Part shown: positions 43,259-54,164 of the stretch, piece after piece
How the letters are laid out: each line of letters starts with the position of its first letter
Numbering within the stretch: the first letter of the stretch is position 1
Assembly: GCA_034401135.1 (NCBI GenBank)
Contig: JAWZSP010000001.1
Span: 744,001-808,000, forward strand
Length of the DNA: 64,000 bases
Direction: 5' to 3'
Origin: Volutella citrinella
Lineage: Eukaryota > Ascomycota > Sordariomycetes > Hypocreales > Nectriaceae
Program-made: the position numbers and the translations under genes
Notes under the pieces: generated by a model
Seen by the model: the letters and a program-made list of their open reading frames with translations, nothing else
What the model was told of the DNA's origin: nothing
Database searches by the model: none

Positions 43259-46200
43259 ATGGCGTTAACTCCCTCGCAAGAGAATCCAAGGCTTTCTGAA
43301 ATTCATGGAGAAGCTGTGGGAGACTTGGATACAACTCTTTGGGGTATGCTATCTCGTGCTGCGCATTTACACCCACAACGCGAAGCTGTCGTGTCCATGT
43401 GGCAGACATGCTCACCTGATTCCCAACGCCTCACACAGGAGAGAAGCAGTGAAGGTGACGAGTGTTGTATCAGATGGACCTACAAGGAATTGCAGTGCAT
43501 TTCTGAGAAACTAGCAAACCATCTCCGACAACTAGGCTGCCGCAAGGGCATGAGACTGGCCGTCGTCCTCTGCAATTCGGCAGAGTGGGCGCTGCTGTTT
43601 TGGACAGCAGCAAGACTCGGGATGGTCTTTGTTCCGATCGACTCTTCAAACTTGAATGAAGCCAAGACTTTGATCCATGTGGCCCAGCCTCATGTGACTA
43701 TATGGCAAGATACGGAGGCAGCAACTGGCCCAGATGGCACAAATGGGTCCATGAGCTGGCCTCATCTTCGCATATCATGCTCGGGCAGCAGTATAGATGG
43801 GTGGTACAGTTTATCGGACATTCTTAGTTCTCCATCGAGCGCCGAGGGTGATTTGGAACACTCAGATGTCGAAGCAAGCGGTAGCCAGATAACGTCCGAG
43901 GTGGCTCTTCTCATCTTCACGAGTGGGACAACGGGAGAGCCAAAGGGCTGCAACCACACACATCAAAATCTGCTCTCGCAAACATACGACTTCGATCCGG
44001 AGCCGGACCCCGACTTCATCCTGAAATGGCTCGTCCACACCCCAGTGTCGCACATATTCGCTGTCAACAATGTACTTCGGGCTTGGAGAAACGGAAACAC
44101 GGCCGTGTTTCCTGCGTCTTCATTCACCGTCGAATCGACGCTCAAGGCCCTCGTCCACGAGCAATGCTCCGTCATGGCTGCGACCCCAACCCTTATCAAA
44201 GCGCTCCTGGCACACCCCGACCTCCCGCCCCCTGAGAAGCTGAGTCTCAGGCTAGTGAGCCTGGGAGGCACCGACATTTCTGTCCAGGATGCACAGCTCT
44301 GCCGCGAGGCTCTGGGGGCGAGAGCTGCTCTTCCTATCTATGGAATGAGTGAGGGAGCGCCCATAGTGACTTGGATGAGGACAGATGCTGCTATTTCTGA
44401 CGGAAGCTTCTCTGGAGTGGGCAAGGTCGTTCCTGGAGCAGCCATCCGCGTCTGTCGGCCTGGAAGTCAACATATCCTTGGTCGGTCAGAGATTGGAGAG
44501 CTTCACATTGGAGGCACTTCTGTGATTCGCACCTATCTGAAAAATGATCACGATGATTCCATTTACGTTGACAGCTCCGGGTCGTGGCTGCGGACGGGAG
44601 ACCAGGCCATGATCGATGAGAATGGGGTTGTGCATCTCTTGGGGAGATACAAAGACATCATTATCCGGGCAGGAGAGAATATCCACCCTTCAAAGATTGA
44701 AGCGGTTTTGAACCAAGACGCTGGAATCCAGGCAAGTTCAAGGATACATCGCAGTTCCATGTGTCCATATTGACTCGTGACAGGCCCAGGTGGTGGGAGT
44801 GCCGGATGAGATAGCAGGCCAAGTGCCTGTCGCCGTGGTATCCCTCTCTCATGCAGCTGACAAGCGGAGAGTTTTCGAGCTCTCCAGAAGCATCGGGGCA
44901 CGATATGCCTTGGATGCTGTCTATGAGCTGCAAGAGCTGGGCATGTCTGCATTTCCGGCCACATCTCTCGGGAAGCCGAAGAAGGAGCTGCTGAAAGAAA
45001 AGATCATCAACATCCGAGCCTCGTATGGGTCCAGGGCAGCCAACTCAGAGGATCAAAAGATTGCTTCCAAACTCTTGGATATTTGGGAGCAGCTGTGTGG
45101 CGTTCGGCCCTCCGAGGAGGACAACGTTGCTCGGTTGGCGGACAGCATCACACTGCTGCGATATTGCGACCACGTCCTGCGGGCATGTGGCCAGCGGTTG
45201 TACTTGCAGGACTTTCAGGAGAACTACTCGGTTCAAAAGCAGGCAAAGCTTCTTCAGGAGCGCAATCAGCAGAGCAGTACAGTGGAGCGCCCTCCTTGTG
45301 CTCCTCGGATTCGAGGTGCTGTCAATGGAAGCAGGCCAGAAACTCGGGATCTGAAGCCAGTCGATTATAGGCTCCGTGTTTGGAAATCCAGCAGAAACGA
45401 TCAATTGCCTACGTCCTCGGCTGAGGTACACGAGATATGGCAATCTGCCCAGGAAGCAGCGTCTCGGTGCGGTTTTGGCCGCGCAGATATAGAGGACTGG
45501 ATGCCGATCCGGGACTCGCTTCACCGCACAGCCATCGGGGCACGACCACAGTCGTATCACAATAGGATGGTGTTTCGTATCCGTCATGTCGACCATGAGC
45601 AGATCCGCCGGGGGGTCGAAAAGGCTGTGGCTTCTCGTCCGTTGATGAGAGCCATTCTCTTCCAGTCGGTCGACTCTTTGCCACGCCATGTCGTTATATC
45701 CTCGAGCCCAGACCTATTTGACCAGTTAATTCGTACACGGGAGAATGTTACCATGGACCAGGCGCTGCAAGTATGCAAAGACAGCTCAGACGCTGGCCAC
45801 TCGAGCCCATACATGTTCCAAGCCACAATCTTCAAGGTGGAGGAACGGGACCACTGCGTGAGCTTCACGTTCAACCACTCCATCATTGATGCATTGTCCA
45901 TGACGCAGTGGTACCATGATCTGGACCGTTGGATCCAGGACAGTCTCGTTGAGATGCCAGCCCTTACGCCCTTTCGCTTCTTCTCGGATCTGTATTCCAG
46001 ATACGAGGACAGCGAGCCGGCTAGAAAGAGTGTTATCTTCCACGTCGGGCGTCTTCGTGGCATATCTCGCTTCACCTGTGCTCTCTGGCCTCCGCAAAAG
46101 GCGTCAGGCATGATGATATCTGGTGATGACGGCTCATCCCTCGCCTCGGAGCGCCGTCTGGCGAGAGAAGTTGTATGGGACGGAGAGTGGGCCTCTCAGA

Positions 46201-46964
46201 GCGAACAGCTGCAGTTTCCACGATGCGGAAGGGTCGTGTCACTCCCTGGACTGGCATTTCTGAAGGAAAATCTCGGTGTTGAGCCCTCCCTCTTCGCCAA
46301 GAGCGCCGTGATCCTCTTCAACGTCATGACAACCGGTTCGTCGCATGCCCTCCTCAATATATGGGAGAGCGGCCGCTCGTGGCCATTTGTGCCAGACTGG
46401 GTGGGCAAGCTTCTCCCCCCGCCGATGAGCATTGACGGGCCTACGACGCAATGGATTCTGAACATGGTGGAGGTGCTCCGATATGAAACAGTTGCCGAGT
46501 TCTTGCAGCGCTTGGCGTGGGATCAGAGCCAGGCGAAACAGCACGAACATTTCTCCTGGAGCAGGGTCGTGCAGGGCTTGCAGGAAGAAGGGCCGGCGGC
46601 GGTCGATGCGTCGTTCCGGCAGGCCTTTGTCTGGGATGTGAGCCTTGCTATGGCTTTTGGGCGAACTACTAAGCCGGACTTTGATGTTTTGGAGCCGGTT
46701 GCTCGGTACGACTGGCCCGACTGGTGAGTTTGATTGATGTTTCAAGCATGTTACGAGAATATGTGCTAATTTCTGGTCCGCAGTGGATTCTTCTGGAATG
46801 CCTTCATGGTGGATAGGACCAACTTGTGCTTCATCGCTTCGTGGGACACGGCCCAGTTGAACAGCAGGCAGGTTGATGAACACTGCAACGCAATGGCCGA
46901 TGTGATGCGAAAGCTGTCCGATGAGGTTAACTTGGAGAAGAGGGTTAGCGATGTCTTCATGTAG
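43259..46964 (+). CDS. NRPS-like A-T-C protein: CoA-ligase-type adenylation, carrier and condensation domains
   Basis: Three exons (43259-44731, 44784-46723, 46784-46964) give 1197 residues. Adenylation domain at about 20-570: TSGTTGEPKG (221-230), YGMSE (361-365), TGD (446-448), GRYKDIIIRAGENIHPSKIE (462-481), and lysine in SLGKPKKELL (K555). The GENIHP form is that of acyl/aryl-CoA ligases, not amino-acid A domains. Carrier domain at about 580-650: ALADSITLL-type core (RLADSITLL) with Ser612 for phosphopantetheine. Condensation domain at about 690-1197: NHSIIDA at 855-861 in place of HHxxxDG (His856 and Asp860 kept) and the C-terminal DWPDCGFFWNAFM. No reductase or thioesterase. The likely reaction is to activate an acid, load the carrier and join it to an amine or alcohol. 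Intron 1 is GC-AG; intron 2 is GTGAGT. Confidence 0.92.
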
Positions 46965-47020
46965 TGAGTTGGACAGATGGATGGTTTTCGTATGCCATGT
47001 TTCGATTATCTGATCATCTG

Positions 47021-47164
47021 CATGATGTGCTACATATTCCTGATGTAGTTGAAAGAATCATTCTCCCGTGTGATGTGCTACAGAGTTCTCATGCAGCTGA
47101 GAGAACCATTCCTCCGCATGATGTGCCACAAAGTCCTCGTGCAGCTGAAAGTGCCGTTCCCCTG
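47021..47164 (+). repeat. Three tandem copies of a 48-bp unit
   Basis: Units at 47021, 47069 and 47117 are imperfect copies, each beginning with a variant of CATGATGTGC and ending near TTCCTCCG. The period is a multiple of three, and one frame reads a 16-residue repeat (CDVLQSSHAAERTIPP, HDVPQSPRAAESAVPL). It lies 56 bases after the A-T-C stop in a different frame. Confidence 0.85.
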
Positions 47165-47222
47165 TTCGCCTGAAAGATCACCAACGCCGGTCAAATACAG
47201 AAATCATATCCCCCCCACCCAT

Positions 47223-47247
47223 GTCTCTCTCTCTCTCTCTCTCTCTA
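47223..47247 (+). repeat. CT dinucleotide microsatellite
   Basis: About twelve CT units between convergent genes. Confidence 0.9.
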
Positions 47248-47282
47248 TTCTCCAGTTATTCCTGTCCTTTGTCTCCGAAAAT

Positions 47283-48569
47283 CTAGCCTTCTCGTGACTT
47301 CGGCGACGGCGATCGCCAAAAGGCGGCCTGGAAGGGGCTCGAGAGCCCAGAGCTGCGTCGCTCAAAGCTGACGCGCGACAGAGTCCTCCGCAAAACGCTA
47401 AACCGGGGGGACCACTTCTCACATTCCTGTCGATGGTTGGAGTACCCGTGGCTCTTCTTGTGGGCAGTTGCTTCGCTGACGAGTAACTGGACCTCGCGGA
47501 CCACGGCCGAACGAACCCGAGGCAAGCAGAGGGTCGTGATCCACGCTTCCTTGAGGCCCAAGACGTTTTCCGGGTTCGATTCGTTGACGGGCTGCTTCAG
47601 TTCGTCGCACATGAAGTTAATCACATTGGTTATGACGCCAGTCTCGTCAGGGGTGCGGTTGACGCTAGCCTCCATCTCTCGCTTGACATGCTCCTTGAAG
47701 TCCTCGAGCCGGAGGAGGCAGGCAACGTCGCGGACTCGGAACGTGCGATCTTCGGGGCCTCGTTGCTTCTGGGGGGTACCTGCGGAGAAGAGACGGGACC
47801 ACAAGTTCGACTTGTTGGTGAAGCGCTTTATGGCCAGCAGGCAGCCGGACAGGATCTTCGGCCCCTTGCCACAGGTTTCAAATGCGCTTCGGAGCGTAAG
47901 GTCAAGTTGCTGGAGTCGGCGCCGAAGCTCTCGGATGTTGCAGTAGGCTACCTCAGTTGGGTAGTCTTCACGACACTCAAAGATGAGCCGGCCGACGACG
48001 ATGTCCAGCATCACGTCCACCGCCTTTTGGAGTCGTTGAGGCGAGGCCACGACGTTGTTCGGCTGGACCCGGAGCATGAGGTCCCAGAAGGACTGCAGCT
48101 GCAGCCACAGTGACTCGTATTCCATGTTAATCACTTCGTTGGCCCCCTCTGGGATACGGAGCTTGTTGTAGAAGGTGTAGCCACTGAGGTCGTAGCTCTG
48201 GTCGAGGTTGCCGGCTATGCTTGAACTCAGCCCACTCAGGTCGAAGTGAGTGGCATCTTGTCTACTACCAAAGAAGCTAGAGCCCTCTGCGATGCGCTCT
48301 TCAACGCTGAAGTCACGTTGGCCCAGCCGTGGCTCGAAGATGTCAGGTGTGTTGGCGTAGACTCGACCCGACGACTCCCACGAGGCTGGCTGCTCGGGGC
48401 TGACGGGAGGAGCCTCAGAGCGAGGATGCTCGCGGACAGAAGAGGTAGGCGAATGCATTTCTGTAAACCGAGAGTGTTGCTCCTCCATAGATTCCTGCGA
48501 GTAGACAGAGGATGAGTAACCGTCGTCGTCAGTGGGAAGGTTGGACATGGGGTACTGAACTGCATCCAT
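47283..48569 (-). CDS. Uncharacterised fungal protein, helical, basic C-terminus
   Basis: Single exon, 428 residues. Start 48569 (MDAVQYPMSNLPTDDDGYSS) is preferred; an in-frame extension to 48839 is hydrophobic leader-like sequence without protein features. Residues 1-125 are disordered and Ser/Glu-rich. The body (about 125-390) is helical with an NMEYESLWLQLQSFWDLMLR stretch, LQKAVDVMLDIVVGRLIFEC, a probable coiled helix (NIRELRRRLQQLDLTLRSAF) and VITNVINFMCDELKQPVNES. The C-terminus is basic and Ser-rich (RFSVLRRTLSRVSFERRSSG). No signal peptide. I do not recognise the family. It converges on the A-T-C gene but has no enzyme features, so it marks the probable right limit of the cluster. 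Confidence 0.7.
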   Translation of the reverse strand: MDAVQYPMSNLPTDDDGYSSSVYSQESMEEQHSRFTEMHSPTSSVREHPRSEAPPVSPEQPASWESSGRVYANTPDIFEPRLGQRDFSVEERIAEGSSFFGSRQDATHFDLSGLSSSIAGNLDQSYDLSGYTFYNKLRIPEGANEVINMEYESLWLQLQSFWDLMLRVQPNNVVASPQRLQKAVDVMLDIVVGRLIFECREDYPTEVAYCNIRELRRRLQQLDLTLRSAFETCGKGPKILSGCLLAIKRFTNKSNLWSRLFSAGTPQKQRGPEDRTFRVRDVACLLRLEDFKEHVKREMEASVNRTPDETGVITNVINFMCDELKQPVNESNPENVLGLKEAWITTLCLPRVRSAVVREVQLLVSEATAHKKSHGYSNHRQECEKWSPRFSVLRRTLSRVSFERRSSGLSSPFQAAFWRSPSPKSREG

Positions 48570-49233
48570 AGTAACAGAGTGCTGCAAGAAGCAAAGGAAG
48601 TCGTCTCGTGAGTGTTTCGGTAGGTGAAGTTCGGAGACTGGATGGTTTGAAAAAAGAAGACGAAAGAATGGTATCACGTAAATTCCGGGCAAGAATTTAT
48701 ACGGCAGAGAGTAGGGAGAGCAAGTCGGGGTCCAGAGACTGGCTAGGCACGACTTGCCCGGAACATGAGGCGACTCGAGAAGAAAGTAAGCAAACAAAAT
48801 CAGAGGAGGCAAACGAATACATCTGTAGATGGAGGTCACGCGTCATTATGCGGGGCTGGGGGAGCAACTGGCAACTACAACTTGTAACTCCAGCAACTCA
48901 GCCGACAAGCAGAGGGCAGGCAACCATACAACCACAGCATCACCGGCATATGAACCCTGGAGGAGACTGGTGTTTTTGTCTTCTTGACATGAACAGTACT
49001 TTTGATTTACCCGAAACACATGGAGTGTTCCCAAGCAGGCTCCAGGTCGGTGGTTGAAAGGGAGGGGGGACAAAAACGACCAACTGTTCAGTGCCGCCTC
49101 ACCAGCTCCTCGAACAAAGCACAAACCCGCAACACGCCATGTTCTTGAATATAATTTGCCTCTCTCCCTCGAGGACACTCTGGTCTCCCTTGCCCCGTAA
49201 ACTATTTTCGCAGCTAGCGACAGGTTCCTCGAG
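48570..49233. other. Divergent intergenic, no gene seen
   Basis: Promoters for the genes starting at 48569 (minus) and 49234 (plus). Confidence 0.6.
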
Positions 49234-49893
49234 ATGGCCTTCAAATCCTCCGCCGGGTTCTACACCCCCACGTCGTCCCGCTACAGCGCATCCCCCAAGT
49301 CTTCTCCTGAGTCTTCTCCGGAGTCTTCTCCCGAGTTTTCTTTAAATCACCTCGCAGGTCGCTTCAACAAGCCATACGGCGTCCATCCTCCACGCTCATT
49401 TCACAAAAACTGCCTCCGAAAACGCCGCCCAGAGGCTCTGGTTCTGTGGCAGGAGAGGACGTCATCGTCCATGAGGCCCGGCGAAACCTCGACACTGTCG
49501 TCCGCCTTCGTGTCCGTGCCAGAATCCCCCCCGAAGGTCCGCCAGTCGGTAAATCTCAAGCCGCGGGCGATCCGGTTTGTCTCTCTGCCGAATCGAGGAC
49601 GCACCGGGCGCCCTCTTGTCTCTGAACCGTCCCGCAAGGCTACTTTGCCAAACCAAGAACGAGTCCCGCTTCTGCAGAGCCCATACCCATTCAGAGAAAG
49701 CAGCTGTCGCAACTGTGAAAGGCTTCAGCTGCGCAGCCGCAGGATTCAGTCAAACCACGATGCCCCACTCAAGTCGTGGAAAAGCTTCGCCAACGAGGTC
49801 CTCGAATTTGCCCTCGGCCTTTTCGTTGTTACTATGTACATCCTGACAATGCTGGTGCTCGCCAGTGTGGTCCTCTCTTGGCTTTTGGCCTAG
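49234..49893 (+). CDS. Tail-anchored membrane protein of unknown function
   Basis: Single exon, 219 residues, ATG at 49234 in context GAGATGG. The first 165 residues are Ser/Arg/Pro-rich and probably disordered, with SSPESSPESSPEFS repeats near the start and a CRNCERLQLRSRR piece before the anchor. A single hydrophobic helix fills the C-terminus (VTMYILTMLVLASVVLSWLL) and ends two residues before the stop, the layout of a tail-anchored protein inserted post-translationally with its N-terminus in the cytosol. Destination (ER, mitochondria or peroxisome) cannot be told; flanking charge before the helix is mixed. No family recognised. Confidence 0.65.
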   Translation: MAFKSSAGFYTPTSSRYSASPKSSPESSPESSPEFSLNHLAGRFNKPYGVHPPRSFHKNCLRKRRPEALVLWQERTSSSMRPGETSTLSSAFVSVPESPPKVRQSVNLKPRAIRFVSLPNRGRTGRPLVSEPSRKATLPNQERVPLLQSPYPFRESSCRNCERLQLRSRRIQSNHDAPLKSWKSFANEVLEFALGLFVVTMYILTMLVLASVVLSWLLA

Positions 49894-50179
49894 CATTCAC
49901 AAAAGCTGAGAAGGACTCTACATGACATGCGGCACAGCACCATCCAGTAATGTTGCGATGACATCAGTTGGACAAGTATAGGCACGGGATGGGTGACTTT
50001 GAAACATATTTTGGATAAAAGTTAGTAAATATGGAGGCATATATAGATAAATATATATATAAATTGAGATCAATTAAATACAATACTACAACCGTGTCGT
50101 CGTGATAGCCTGCCGTCCCGCAAATACAGCCCATCGCCAAATAAACTCCAGTCATAAGAACAACTCTCACACCACAGGA

Positions 50180-52017
50180 TTACTCGTTCTTCTTACCCTC
50201 GTCCTCGTCCATGTCCTCCTCGACACTCCAGTCCCTCCAGCCCTCGCCTCGAATCCAGCTCACACCCTTGCGCCAGTTCGCCTCGCGGATTGCCTGTGCG
50301 TCCCGTTCATAGACAGCACCCGTAATCATAAGCGCCATGACAAAGACCCAAATGTCCCCGCCCTTCATGTTCTTCCACCACCGTCGCTTCACACCCACCT
50401 TCCACAGGCTATCGACGCTAGTACGGGCGCTGTACAGGAAAAGCGGTCGGCCATGCCGACGCTCAATCCAGGCCCAAAGACCAGCGATGAAGCCGCCAAG
50501 GAAGAAGCGCTGCTTGGCGAGGAAGTGGCGCGGGAGCCAAGTCTGGAAGAAGCAGACCGAAGCCCAGGCAGTCGAGAGCGCACCCGTCGCGAAGGTGGTA
50601 AATCGCAGTGTAGACGAAATGATGCGCTGGAACGTAGCCATTGGGTTGTGGTACAGCTTGCCCAGCCCGGGCAGAACCGTCATGGCCGAGTAGGCCACGA
50701 AGAAAAAGCGAGCCAGCGGCGGAAACGAGTTCAGCCAAAAGGTCAAGTAGGTGCGCGAACATGACGGGTCACCGGGGTGCAAGGCTGCGCACGAAAGCGA
50801 GGTGATGAGAGGGTGCGCTTGCGAGGTCAAGGGGGAGATTGCCGACAACGTCGTTGGCAAAACATTCTCCTTGTTGGGGAAGAGGGTCGGGGAGACGTAG
50901 GCACTGTAATAGGGTCAGAGGCAAGTCTTGCATTCAAGTAGAGAGTCCACTCACGGCCAGTAGAGGCGCGACATCTCCGCCAGGCTGTCGAGGATCTGGG
51001 TAGCCTGTGGCCATCTCAGATTCGAGGGCCAATCCTCGGGTCGAGGGTGCAGGTAAGCCGACGAGTTGTTGAAAATGAAGTTCGCAACAGGCTAAACATA
51101 GCGATTAGCCCCTGTCTTTTTGCTTCCTGTCAGAATTGAACAGCACTACTCACCTCAGGCAGACAGTCGCGATCAAACATGGCAGTGTAAAGAAACTGCC
51201 CCAAGGCAAGCGGCTGGAGCATCCAGCTACCAAACCACCAAGGCCGCTCGCGAGGAACGGCGCCTTTACGTCCCCAGATCCAGCCATCGGCCTCACAAAA
51301 GTTCCAGCCGAATTCGAGAGCGCGGAAGATGGTATAGATGGCGATTGTGACTCGCATCTTCTGGCTCGGGTAGATGCCGAGGGCGAGGCCGGCAAATGAG
51401 GCGCCGATGGCAGGCGCGTAAGGGGAGGTCAATGTGGCCGCAGTCCGGGGATTGCGCGATCGGAAAGGCGCCACCTGCGGATCAAGAAGGTGTAGGCGCA
51501 GGCGTGTAAGGAATCTGAAGAGGACACGATAGAGAAGGAGGATAGTGGAAAGTGAGAGTGAAAGTCTGAGGGCCGCAGACTTGTAGAAGGGTTGGTTTTG
51601 CGCATTTGTGTTGGTCCTGATAATTCAACACGTCAGTTCCTGGGCCATCGACAAGCACTCTGGTTGCCAAATTAATTAAAAGGTAACCTACTCTTCACCG
51701 CGAACGCGTTTAGAAACGATATCCCAGCCCTTCATACCCAGGTAAGTTCCGACAAAGACCCTGAGGGCGTGGCGGACAGCTCGGGCATTGTAATCGTCGC
51801 CTCCCTTTGGCGGTTTAAGAGCCTTCTCGACGCGGCCGGGCGTGGGCGCAGTCCTACGCAACGTGCGGGACCGAGACAGGACATATTTGTGCAGAGCAGC
51901 GTACTCGCGCGCGGAGATGGTGTAACGTAGGGCATTGCGCAAGGCCACGTCGGATTGGGGGCGGGATCCAGGCGTGGACGACGAAGCGTCGCTTGAAAGA
52001 GAGGGAGACGCCGCCAT
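50180..52017 (-). CDS. Multi-pass membrane protein, TMEM135 / Pmp24-Tim17 type
   Basis: Four exons (52017-51692, 51616-51154, 51091-50955, 50903-50180) give 549 residues; donors are GTAGGT, GTGAGT and GTGAGT. Start 52017 is the first ATG; a TTG lies 18 bases upstream. Hydrophobic spans include SLSTILLLYRVLFRFL, IGASFAGLALGIYPS, PPLARFFFVAYSAM and FFLGGFIAGLWAWIERR, plus IWVFVMALMITGAVYE. The LGGFIAGLWAWIE..R..RPLFLY segment and the ECRE-like FCEADGWIWGRKGA, CAALHPGDPSCSRTYL parts fit fungal TMEM135-like proteins that databases place with Tim17/Pmp24. These are implicated in peroxisome and mitochondrial lipid homeostasis in animals. The tail is acidic (DMDEDEGKKNE) and cytosolic by inference. 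No single long frame covers the gene. Confidence 0.75.
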
Positions 52018-54164
52018 CGTCACCGTCGTGGACAAATAGGGGGCTCAAAGTCGGTTGCGCTCGATGTGCGCGGGGTTCGATGGAATCGGCTGCTGACGCG
52101 GGTGGTCGGCAAAATCACGAGCTGCCAGGGAGGCTATCGCAGAGCCACGGGCGGCAATAGGGCATCGGGGTGGCTGGTGGTGGCATTCAAGCAAGCAACG
52201 AAACAGAGGCTTGATACACGACAGCTTAGGTCCGTGACAGAGGAGCGCGCAATGGGCGAGTCGATGGGGTGCGCGCGAGGTAAGGAGGGACTGGAGGTTG
52301 GACTTGGTAGTAGTGGTGGGTGGGTGAGATGAGATGATGTGGACGGGGTGGAATGAAATCACAAGACAAACACGGGAGAAAAACGGCAGCATCCACTCGC
52401 AGACCAGGAGCTGGAGAAAGCTGGCATGGGCTTAAAGTGCAGTGGGGAAAGCGCAAGCCTCGGCATAAGATCCCTGCATGGCACCGAGCGAGGAGCTTCC
52501 ATTGGCAGTCGCGGGAGCTCACTGGACCCGACCTACAGCACAATTGCACGTCAACTAACAGCAGCGGCGCAGACGAACCGCGGGAGCTGCGGCGGGTCAG
52601 TTAGCGCTGCTGGGTCCGCTGTAGCGTCCAGTGCCTGGCCTGTGACGCGCTCCCCCAGGTCCTCCGAAGCAGGCAAAAGGGACCGAAGCGGCAGGTGACT
52701 GACGCAGGGATTCCCCACTACCCGCTGGGCGATGCTCATTTACTGGGTCAATGCAGCTTCACGTTCCGGGGAAAACAAGACAAGACGCATCACCGTACGT
52801 TCTTAACGTCATGCCCAGCGCTGCGCTTTGGCCTCGGTGCCATGGGCTCCGGGCTACCGTGCCCGTTTTGTCAATGCCATCGGGAACCAACCTGGCACCC
52901 TTGTCTGTCCAAGAATCTGAAAGAAGACCGAAAGCTGCCTGTGGATGGGTTAGTGTCCCGAAGCCCATCCATCCCCCGCCTCTACAGTCTCTTTCACATG
53001 TAATACTGCCCAAGTCCACCATTTTCACAGCTCTGCCTTTCCACAGCACTGCCCACCGTTCCAAGACTTCCGCAAGGATGCCTATCCAGCTGGTGTCCAA
53101 TCTCCGGCTCCATCCTGAGCATCATGCCTCCTGCTTCGAGAACCGATTCGATCACTCTGCATGAACATCAGCTCACCATCGCTCACCAAAGGCGACTCAT
53201 GCGCCTGAAAACAGCATGGGAGCATCCAAGCAGGGCACCCCGTACACAATGCGCGATGCTCAATGCGAATACTACCAGCTCCCAGGCACACGAGGCGGGT
53301 TTCAATCTTATTGCATATTACTTTTGCCTTTGCTTTTTAATTAATCATCATTCGTTCATTCATCCATTCCAAACCGACTAAAGCAACGGGTATCGTCATC
53401 AGTCTGGGAGAATCCTGCCTCATGTAACCGGGCTTCTGCTTGCCTACTCGCACCTAGGAATGTAAGGTAATAGGGTCGCCGCCCCCGCAACACATCTTGC
53501 CAAGTTTTCTATTCCCAATTCCCCCCAGTCGTTCATCCGACCGAACAACATCTGGCCCTTTGTCTCCAACTCATGGCGCCTTTCATCTTCCCCATCATCA
53601 CCTTCCCGTAGCGATGGGCATCTTCTTCCACTCACCACGTCAGCTCCGTTTCCCCTATCCTCTTGCTCTCTTCTCTTCGACGCGAGCCTCCATTTTCCTG
53701 TTGTCGACCTCCGAGGGAGTCAAGGTTCAGGGATGCCGTCTCATGACCATGTCATCTTGTTCCCAGCAAGTCGTTTCCTGTAGGGTACGCATCCAGCGCC
53801 TTCCTCGCACCTAACAATGAGCTCATAAGTAAGGGGCTTTCGTGGGACTTCATGATGAAAGCTGTTGAGCGTTGCAGCATCCAAAATATAGCCATGATGG
53901 ACACATTCGGGCCCGCTGAGTCCACGTAGACTCGTATTCCACCTCTGAGCTAGTAGCACAATCGTAGGGGTGCTTCTGTCTGTTGCGTTACTGTCCAGTC
54001 ATCGGACGGACCAAAAAGGATTGCTAAATAAAGTAGCATGCTGCGGAACGCACAGCAATGATCAGAAACCAGTAACTTTTATCGTAACCAATGCATAATA
54101 CTGATATGCAGGCTCGCTTGTAGCCGTGACCAGCTCATGTCGATTGGCGACCTGGTCAGGCTCA
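52018..54164. other. 2.1-kb intergenic, no gene seen
   Basis: Frames up to 137 codons overlap on both strands without motifs. Includes a T/A-rich patch near 53330-53380. Promoter side of the TMEM135-like gene and 3' side of the BTB gene. Confidence 0.5.

Larger units (their letters stand above)
46965..47282. other. Convergent intergenic with tandem repeat
   Basis: 3' region of the A-T-C gene and of the minus-strand gene ending at 47283; holds the 48-bp repeats and a CT microsatellite. Confidence 0.7.

Noticed and set aside
46964..47173. Independent small gene made of the 16-residue repeats
   Set aside because: No ATG with good context or supporting exon; starts inside the A-T-C stop region. 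Kept as a finding on the repeat only.
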